From positions 1-18,376 of the forward strand of contig CAYXVF010000118.1 in the NCBI GenBank assembly GCA_964468125.1: a DNA stretch of 18,376 nt. The letters run 5' to 3'. The position numbers and the translations under genes are program-made. The notes under the pieces were generated by a model, which saw only the letters and a list, made by a program, of their open reading frames with translations, was not told the origin of the DNA and ran no database searches. The DNA is from CAYXVF01 sp964468125 (GTDB lineage: Bacteria; Myxococcota; XYA12-FULL-58-9; CAYXVF01). Positions 6,914-11,945 of the stretch are shown piece after piece. The stretch's first letter is position 1. Every line of letters starts with the position of its first letter.

Positions 6914-7744
6914 TCACTCGGGAACGAGCCATTCGCAGCGCGCGCAGCCGCCCAGTGTCCTCGCCAGCCACTCGAGAGCCTCCGCACCGTCGGCTTCGAG
7001 AGTGTAGGGCGGATTGACCAGCATCATCCCGGTCCCGGTCATTCCGAAGGCGTCGCTGTCCGGCCGGAGAACGAGCTCGAGACGCAGGACCCGTCGAATG
7101 CCGCTCCGGACGATTCGGTTCAGCATCGACTCGGTCCAAGCGCGGCGCACGACCGGGTACCACAGCGCGTAGGTGCCGGTCGGAAACTTCCGATAGGCTC
7201 TTTCGATCGCTCGCGGGGCGTCTTCGTATTCGTGCTCGAGCTCGTAGGGCGGGTCGATGAGGACCGCCGCACGACGTTCCTTCGGGGGAACGTGCGCGAG
7301 CACTCCCTTGAACCCGTCCTCGCGGAGGCACGCGACGTTGCGCTCCCCGCGAACGAAGCTGCGCAGGGCTTCATAGTCCGCGGGGTGGAGCTCGTAGGCA
7401 ACGCACCGATCCTGGGCACGGCGACGGGCGAGACTCAGGGCGAAGGAGCCTGGGTAGTGGCTGTGCCCAAAGCGTTCGCGATGGGCCGCGACGGCCTGGA
7501 GGTAGCGGGCGAGAAGGGCGGGAGGGTTCGGGATATCGGCGACACGGCTGAAGCCATCGCGGTGTTCTTCGAGCTTTCGGGCGTGCTCGGAGCTCAGGTC
7601 GTAGTCGCCCGCGCCGGCGTGGGTGTCGATCACGAGGAATGCTCTGTCCTTGCGCGCCATGTAATCCAGTACGTAGAGCCAGACGGCGTGTTTGAGCACA
7701 TCCGCGAAATTTCCCGCGTGGTAGCCGTGTCGGTAGGAGAGCAT
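6914..7744 (-). CDS. rlmJ: 23S rRNA (adenine(2030)-N6)-methyltransferase RlmJ
   Basis: A 276-residue protein matching RlmJ (formerly YhiR), which methylates N6 of A2030 in 23S rRNA using S-adenosylmethionine. The N-terminus MLSYRHGYHAGNFADVLKH is the family's signature. IDTHAGAGDY (39-48) fits the SAM-binding segment, and the catalytic DPPY motif falls at residues 164-167, the same place as in the E. coli enzyme as I remember it. The length is close to the usual 280. The ATG at 7744 starts exactly at the conserved N-terminus, although no good ribosome binding site precedes it. It stands alone between divergent and convergent neighbours, as expected for a housekeeping rRNA modification gene. 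Confidence 0.96.
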   Translation of the reverse strand: MLSYRHGYHAGNFADVLKHAVWLYVLDYMARKDRAFLVIDTHAGAGDYDLSSEHARKLEEHRDGFSRVADIPNPPALLARYLQAVAAHRERFGHSHYPGSFALSLARRRAQDRCVAYELHPADYEALRSFVRGERNVACLREDGFKGVLAHVPPKERRAAVLIDPPYELEHEYEDAPRAIERAYRKFPTGTYALWYPVVRRAWTESMLNRIVRSGIRRVLRLELVLRPDSDAFGMTGTGMMLVNPPYTLEADGAEALEWLARTLGGCARCEWLVPE

Positions 7745-7778
7745 CGCGCTTTGGGGGCACGGGAGAGTGAGCCGTGCT

Positions 7779-7800
7779 AGCCTCCCAAAACAGGGAGGTT
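7779..7800 (+). promoter_or_regulatory. Hairpin that would hide the DUF805 gene's ribosome binding site
   Basis: CCTCCC (7781-7786) and GGGAGG (7793-7798) are perfect complements separated by 6 bases; one more A-T pair and a G-U pair extend the stem to 8. GGGAGG is also the ribosome binding site for the ATG at 7808 (9-nt spacing). Folding of the mRNA leader would therefore block ribosome access. Confidence 0.5.
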
Positions 7801-7807
7801 CTTCTTC

Positions 7808-8305
7808 ATGCCAAAGCCGCCACTTCTCGACAACGCCGGCTCAAACCCCTACGCGGCGCCACCGTCCGCGACACCGGAGGCACCTGCGGGGCGGCCTCCG
7901 GCTCCCAATCCCTATCGGACGCCGGCTGCGGACATGCGCGCGTCGGGACTGATGGCCGAGAAGCGCAGCGTTCTCGGGCTCCTGTTCTCTTTCTCCGGAC
8001 GGGTTGGACGCGGGACCTTTTGGTTGATCGGGATCGGTACGCTCCTCGTCTACTACAGCGCGGTCTTCATGGCGGTGATGTCCCTCGGGGAAGAGGCCGG
8101 CGGTGGGGTGATGGCCCTGGGCTACATTCCCCTGCTCTGGATCAGCCTGGCGAACAGCGCAAAACGTTGGCACGACCGCAACAAGTCCGGCTGGTGGATT
8201 CTGATCGCGCTCGTGCCACTGATTGGCCCGCTTTGGGCCTTCGTGGAGCAGGGGTTCCTCCCGGGCGACGAAGGACACAACCGCTTTGGCGCCCCGCCGG
8301 CCTAG
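7808..8305 (+). CDS. DUF805 family inner-membrane protein
   Basis: A 165-residue protein. Residues 1-52 are a Pro/Ala-rich, probably cytoplasmic tail with two NPY motifs. The remainder is a DUF805 domain with the family hallmarks: GRVGRGTFW (64-72), KRWHDRNKSGWW (119-130), and the last helix with VPLIGPLWAFVEQGFLPG and NRFG near the end. There are three to four TM segments (about 73-93, 101-117, 128-146). The biochemical role of DUF805 proteins such as YhaH is not established. The start is the ATG at 7808 with GGGAGG 9 nt upstream inside a hairpin. The gene is convergent with the SRPBCC gene and shares its stop-codon bases. The N-terminal extension is longer than in the short enterobacterial members. 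Confidence 0.92.
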   Translation: MPKPPLLDNAGSNPYAAPPSATPEAPAGRPPAPNPYRTPAADMRASGLMAEKRSVLGLLFSFSGRVGRGTFWLIGIGTLLVYYSAVFMAVMSLGEEAGGGVMALGYIPLLWISLANSAKRWHDRNKSGWWILIALVPLIGPLWAFVEQGFLPGDEGHNRFGAPPA

Positions 8306-8778
8306 AGCTCCTCAGTCGATGGAGCGGACTCGTGGCGTTTCGCGCCGGAGCGCGTGACGAAGGCCCGGTAGGCAAACAGGCCCCGGAGGGCGAGGCGTCC
8401 GAAGAGGAGCCGGGTCCAGAGCCCCCGGAGGCCCGGTGGGTGAGCGTACTCGATGTGCTCGACGACCTCCGTTTCTCTCTCGGAGAGGGGAACGAAACGA
8501 TGGGTGTGTCGCCAGGATGCCATCGGCCCGTCGACCTGCACGTCCGTGAATCCCTGCTCGCTCACGTCTTCGTGGCGAGCGGTCCAATGGATCGGGATCG
8601 GGCCGAGCCAGAGCGTGAAACGCGCCACCATGCCGTCTTCGAGAGCCCCAAATTCGTGAATGCGCGCGATCATCGGCGGTGGCGTCAACGCGCGAAGTAC
8701 ACGCGTGGACCCATGAAAGGCCCGCACCGCGCCCAGGGACGCTGCGACCGTGAACCGATAGTCAAAGACCTCATTCAT
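8302..8778 (-). CDS. SRPBCC (START-like) family protein
   Basis: A 158-residue protein whose pattern fits the SRPBCC fold, a helix-grip domain with a deep hydrophobic ligand pocket. Seen here are an opening strand (FDYRFTVAASLGAV), the LTPPPMIARIHEFG region, strand pairs with MVARFTLWLGPIPIHWTARH and FTDVQVDGPMASWRHTHRF, the acidic turn ERETEVVEHIEYAHP, and a long C-terminal helix (LARGL-type, FAYRAFVTR). Family members bind lipids or polyketides or act as cyclases and dehydratases; the ligand cannot be told. The start is the ATG at 8778 without an obvious ribosome binding site, 45 bases after the GIN-like fragment on the same strand. The last 20 residues are polar and probably disordered. 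Confidence 0.85.
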   Translation of the reverse strand: MNEVFDYRFTVAASLGAVRAFHGSTRVLRALTPPPMIARIHEFGALEDGMVARFTLWLGPIPIHWTARHEDVSEQGFTDVQVDGPMASWRHTHRFVPLSERETEVVEHIEYAHPPGLRGLWTRLLFGRLALRGLFAYRAFVTRSGAKRHESAPSTEEL

Positions 8779-8823
8779 TGCGCGGCTAGGGTAAGCGTCG
8801 CCGGGCGCGTGTCATCCTCGTGC

Positions 8824-9123
8824 TCAGTCGCAGACGTTGTCGACGTCACCACTGCCCATGGTGGATTGGGACACATCCCCGGAGGCGCAGATCTTCACGT
8901 CGCCGCTGCCGGCGGAGGCGAGCTCCTTCAGAGACTTCACCGTCGTCCGAATGCGAAGCTTGCGACTGCCGCCCCAGCTCCAGCTCCAGCCGCTGCGCTT
9001 CGTCTCGATCTCGAGGCGGCCGTCATCGACCTCGACCTTCAGCCGTTCGAGGTCGTCGTCGTGACCTTCGAGAACGACCTGATAGGGCGACTTGGCGTTC
9101 GGGTCGACGTTCGAGAAAATCAC
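8824..9123 (-). pseudogene. Truncated GIN-domain (DUF2807-like) protein, probable gene remnant
   Basis: A 99-residue frame from GTG 9123, overlapping the DUF1684 stop (GTGA). It resembles parts of the GIN/DUF2807 fold, a secreted parallel-beta domain: YQVVLEGHDDDLERLKVEV and DGRLEIETK near the front, a strand with KLRIRTTVKSLKELA, then AGSGDVKI and MGSGDVDNV. Normal members are around 200 residues or more with a signal peptide and several GSGD turns. Here there is no signal peptide, the first strands are missing, and the middle turns seem deleted, so that the first GSGD block runs straight into a C-terminal-looking one. The codon frame is otherwise open. It may be translated by coupling, but is more likely a decaying copy. 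Confidence 0.6.
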
Positions 9124-9551
9124 TTCGCGGCTCGGTAGACCTTCTCTCCCGCGCGCACCTCGATGTCCAAACGGTTGGCGACAGGGGGCATGGGGCAGCT
9201 GAAGCGCTTTTCATAGGCGCAGAGGGGATTGTCCGCCTGGTTGAGATCCAGGGTGAGATCGCCGTCCAGGGGAAAGTCCAGGAAGAGGTAGCGCCCACCC
9301 CCGTAGGTCGTCTCGCCGTTGGTGGCGTCGCGAACTGCACCATCACCCACTGGCGGTGTTCTTCGGCGAGGTCCGTGCGTCGGTACGCCGTCAAGCTGTG
9401 CTCCTTGCCGCCGAGCTCGAAGCGCAAGCGCCCGTAGGCCTCGCAGGGGTGAGGCTCCCCTTCATAGCCGCTCAGGGTCTGCGTGGGGGCTCGCTCTTCC
9501 AGGCGCTCGAAGCGGGCGGCGAGGCAGTAGCGCTCGAGGGGGGTTCGCGGG
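9120..9551 (-). pseudogene. DUF1684 domain protein, frameshifted and missing its N-terminus
   Basis: Two reading frames together encode most of a DUF1684 domain. The upstream half (about 9551 to 9335) reads ARFERLEERAPTQTL, then AYGRLRFELGGKEHSLTAY and ends WVMVQF. The downstream half (9335 to the stop at 9120) reads RDATNGETTYGGGRYL, then DLNQADNPLCAYEK, SCPMPPVANRL and RAGEKVYRAAK, the unmistakable end of this family. The frames join if one C is restored near 9329-9335 (minus strand TTC-CGC). The N-terminal third and signal peptide expected for the family are absent; instead the frame continues into the strictosidine-synthase-like gene. Either true decay or sequencing error. Confidence 0.75.
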
Positions 9552-10191
9552 AAGCGATGGCGACCCAATAGACCCCATCGCCGTCGCTCGAGATTCCGTC
9601 GGGAAATCCCGAAAGGTTGTCGATCAGCACCTCGACCCGTTTGTCGGTGAGCCAATAGCGCAGCACCCGGTAACGCGAGGTTTCGTTGATCAGCACGAAC
9701 TTTACGCTCGCATCCGTGAAGTAGACGGTGCCGTCGGCCAGAGTCTCCAGGTCATCGGTGAAGGCGAGTGGGCGCCCACTACACTCAGTGGCGAGCACTT
9801 CGATCGTACCATCGGCTTCGGCGCGAAGAAGCCCCGCGAACGCATCGGCGATCAGAAGCCGTCCTTGCGGGTCCCAGTGCAATCCGAGAGGCCGCCCCTC
9901 GGTGTCGGCGAAGAGCTCGGGCGGGTCACCGAGCCCGGGCCAGCGCAGAATTCGGCCGTCGTCGAGGCCGGCGTAGATTCGTCCCACCGCATCGACCTCG
10001 ATATCCTCCGGACCAAAACCGTCCGGGAGCTCGACCCGTCTTGCGTGATCGAGGGTGCGATTGGGACTCCAGCGACCGGGGTCCGGGACCGGTGGGTTCC
10101 ATTCTTCCGGAGCAATGCGGACGGGCCAGGCGAAGAGGTATGCGGCGACCAACGCCAGGACCCCGATGATGGTCACGAGCGCTTTCTTCAC
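9472..10191 (-). pseudogene. Strictosidine-synthase-like beta-propeller protein, C-terminally disrupted
   Basis: A 239-residue frame from GTG 10191, preceded by AAGGAG at a spacing of 5 nt and overlapping the MFS stop (GTGA). Residues 1-25 are a TM anchor. The rest is an SMP-30/strictosidine-synthase-like propeller: GPEDIEVDAVGRIYAGLDDGRI, then GRPLGLHWDPQGRLLIADA, LADGTVYFTDAS, and a terminal NLSGFPDGISSDGDGVYWVA. Related proteins continue for another 130 or so residues after the YWVA-xxSPRxPL segment. Here the sequence loses sense after VAIAS and stops. A one-base change in 9538-9551, which contains a run of six G, would restore the frame and lead directly into the DUF1684 sequence. With both shifts repaired the unit would be one 357-residue hybrid. 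Confidence 0.75.
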
Positions 10192-11411
10192 GTGGACTCC
10201 TTCGGCGGTGAATGCAGCCAGTAGAGCACGAGGGCGAGAAAAGAAAACGCCGACGCGACGACGAACGGAGCGCCGGGAAAGCGCACGCCGAGGGACCCGT
10301 CGGTGAAGCTGCTGAACAGCTGCGTGTAGAGCACGGGGGAGAAGACCATCGCCAGGCCAGAGAGGGCGGACAGTCCGCCCTGCAGCTCACCCTGTGAATC
10401 CTCAGAGACGCTCGCGGAGAGGACTTCGCGCAAGGCCGGGTCCTGCAGTGCACTGATCAGGGCAAAGGTGATCAGCACGTAGACCACGATTGTGGTCGGC
10501 GCAAAGCCGAAGGCCATGAGCGCACCGCCTTCGACGGCGAGAGAGAGCCAGATGGTTCGCCCGACTCCGAGCTTGGGAAGGACCGTGCGCAGGATCACGG
10601 TCTGCGAGATCAGGAAGATCACCCCGTAGTAGGTGAGCGAGGCGCCGATCTCTCCTTCGCTCCAGTCGAACTTGGCGATGGCGACGTAGGACCAGACCGC
10701 CGGATAGACCCAGCTCGACAGGGTGGCGAAAAAGAATACGGGGATGAGAATGCCCAGGCCGGAGGCTTTGAGCAGGCGGGCGAGCGTTCCGAAGGAATTC
10801 GACCGGGACCAGGAGAACGGGCGTCGATTCTCGACTGCGAGCGATTCGGGCACAAAGAAATAGCCGTAGACAGTGGTGAGCGCGGCTAGGGCGGCGGCCA
10901 GGTAGAACGGCGCGCGCAGGTCCAGCTCGCCGACCAGACCTCCGAGCGCCGGACCCGCGATGAATCCCACCCCGAAGGCCGCACCGATCAGACCGAAGCT
11001 CTTCGCGCGTTCTTCGGGCGGGACCCGGTCCGCGATATAAGCGTTGGCGGTGGAGTAGGTGGCGGCGAAGACGCCAGAAAGTGTCCGTGCCGCGAGAAAG
11101 ACCCAGACAGACCAGGACACGGCCAGGAGCACCATGTCCGCGGCGAGGGCCGCGAGCGAGAGAAGCAGGACCGGCCTGCGCCCGTAGCGATCGGACAGGC
11201 CGCCCAGGATCGGCGAAAAAATGAACTGCATCGCCGCATAGAGGAGCGTGGCGATTCCACCCCAAACCGCTGCGCCACTCACGTCCGTGTCGCCCAGATC
11301 CATCAGCAGGCGGGGGAACAGTGGAATCACGATCCCCACGATCATCGAATCGACAAAGGCGGTGACGACGACGAAGAGGATCGCGGTCCGAGGCGCTGGC
11401 GAAACGGCCAT
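10188..11411 (-). CDS. Major facilitator superfamily exporter, TCR/Tet (DHA1) type
   Basis: A 407-residue protein with 12 predicted TM segments, the normal size for DHA1 drug:H+ antiporters. The cytoplasmic motif A is clear as GGLSDRYGRRPVLLL (residues 75-89), and the antiporter-type motif C region shows GVGFIAGPALGGLVG. Further hallmarks are FVDSMIVGIVIPLFPRLL in TM1 and ADRVPPEERAKSFGLIGAAF between TM4 and TM5. The overall look is that of TetA-like exporters that push small hydrophobic molecules out of the cytoplasm; the substrate cannot be inferred. The ATG at 11411 lies 37 bases after the upstream small gene on the same strand, and the stop overlaps the next start. If co-transcribed from the promoter at 11856-11884, the exporter would be under Fur-like control. 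Confidence 0.92.
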   Translation of the reverse strand: MAVSPAPRTAILFVVVTAFVDSMIVGIVIPLFPRLLMDLGDTDVSGAAVWGGIATLLYAAMQFIFSPILGGLSDRYGRRPVLLLSLAALAADMVLLAVSWSVWVFLAARTLSGVFAATYSTANAYIADRVPPEERAKSFGLIGAAFGVGFIAGPALGGLVGELDLRAPFYLAAALAALTTVYGYFFVPESLAVENRRPFSWSRSNSFGTLARLLKASGLGILIPVFFFATLSSWVYPAVWSYVAIAKFDWSEGEIGASLTYYGVIFLISQTVILRTVLPKLGVGRTIWLSLAVEGGALMAFGFAPTTIVVYVLITFALISALQDPALREVLSASVSEDSQGELQGGLSALSGLAMVFSPVLYTQLFSSFTDGSLGVRFPGAPFVVASAFSFLALVLYWLHSPPKEST

Positions 11412-11448
11412 GCCCGTCGCTCTACACGAGGGGGGGCTCGAGGACTAG

Positions 11449-11823
11449 TCAGTGGCCGGAGCGGTGCGCGTGCTCGCGTTTGAGAAGATCCCAGATGTCC
11501 TCGACGCTCGGCGAGCCAAACAGCGCGGCGGTTGGGCAGGGGAGGTTGGGAGCAAAACGACGATGGTCGCCTCGGGCCAAGGCGTCGTCGACGCGACGCT
11601 GGCACCGTGCCCAGGCCATTGGCTTTTGCCAGGCGGTCAAGGCAGCGACGTTGGAGAGGGTGCCTGGGAATTGGGCGCAGCGGGCCCAGGGCCCGCACAC
11701 CTCGAGGGCCGCCTCCGTGTCCAGACACTTGACGACGACCCAACGCAGCAGCTCGACGACGAGCACGTCCGCAAGGACGCCCTGGTTGCTAACTATTTGA
11801 TTCTGTTGATTTTCAGCCCACAT
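11449..11823 (-). CDS. Unrecognised 124-residue protein with five cysteines
   Basis: I do not recognise this protein. The ATG at 11823 is preceded by AGGAG at 9-nt spacing, one of the best ribosome binding sites in the window, which argues that the gene is real despite competing frames. The protein is soluble and has no signal peptide. It has five Cys (near residues 33, 43, 49, 74 and 95), several Trp (WAENQ, ALTAWQKPMAWARC, EDIWDLL), and a His-rich tail (KREHAHRSGH) that could bind metal. It is first on the minus strand after a divergent promoter region with a Fur-like box and is followed after 37 bases by the MFS exporter. A metal-responsive role is possible from context only. Confidence 0.7.
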   Translation of the reverse strand: MWAENQQNQIVSNQGVLADVLVVELLRWVVVKCLDTEAALEVCGPWARCAQFPGTLSNVAALTAWQKPMAWARCQRRVDDALARGDHRRFAPNLPCPTAALFGSPSVEDIWDLLKREHAHRSGH

Positions 11824-11834
11824 TTTGGCTTCTC

Positions 11835-11863
11835 CTGAGAATGCGAATGATTGTCAATATCAT
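11835..11863 (+). promoter_or_regulatory. Putative sigma-70 promoter for the M28 peptidase gene
   Basis: CTGAGA (11835-11840, 4 of 6 to TTGACA), a 17-base spacer, then TATCAT (11858-11863, 5 of 6 to TATAAT) in a locally AT-rich patch. Transcription would begin near 11870, leaving a leader that contains GGAG at 11885-11888. This excludes translation starts before 11870. Confidence 0.5.
11848..11862. promoter_or_regulatory. Fur-box-like operator
   Basis: TGATTGTCAATATCA matches the 7-1-7 Fur consensus TGATAATnATTATCA at 11 of 14 defined positions and contains a perfect ATTG-T-CAAT palindrome. It overlaps the -10 elements of both divergent promoters, the expected place for a repressor. Based on consensus match only. 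Confidence 0.55.
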
Positions 11864-11884
11864 GAATTCGCGAGAAGATCGCAA
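11856..11884 (-). promoter_or_regulatory. Putative sigma-70 promoter for the small gene and MFS exporter
   Basis: On the minus strand TTGCGA (11884-11879, 4 of 6), exactly 17 bases, then GATATT (11861-11856, 4 of 6). The -10 lies inside the Fur-like box. Transcription would begin about 28 bases before the ATG at 11823. Confidence 0.4.
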
Positions 11885-11945
11885 GGAGAGATGCGCCGTG
11901 AAGGGCCCCCTTTTGATCGCTCGATTCGGCCATTACTGTCCGTCC

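Noticed and set aside
7774..9138. Long plus-strand open frame (454 codons)
   Set aside because: Runs through the DUF805 gene in another frame and antisense to the SRPBCC and GIN-like regions, both of which have family motifs; no motifs of its own.
9319..10224. Plus-strand open frame (301 codons) opposite the propeller gene
   Set aside because: The minus strand shows propeller and DUF1684 motifs; this frame has none.
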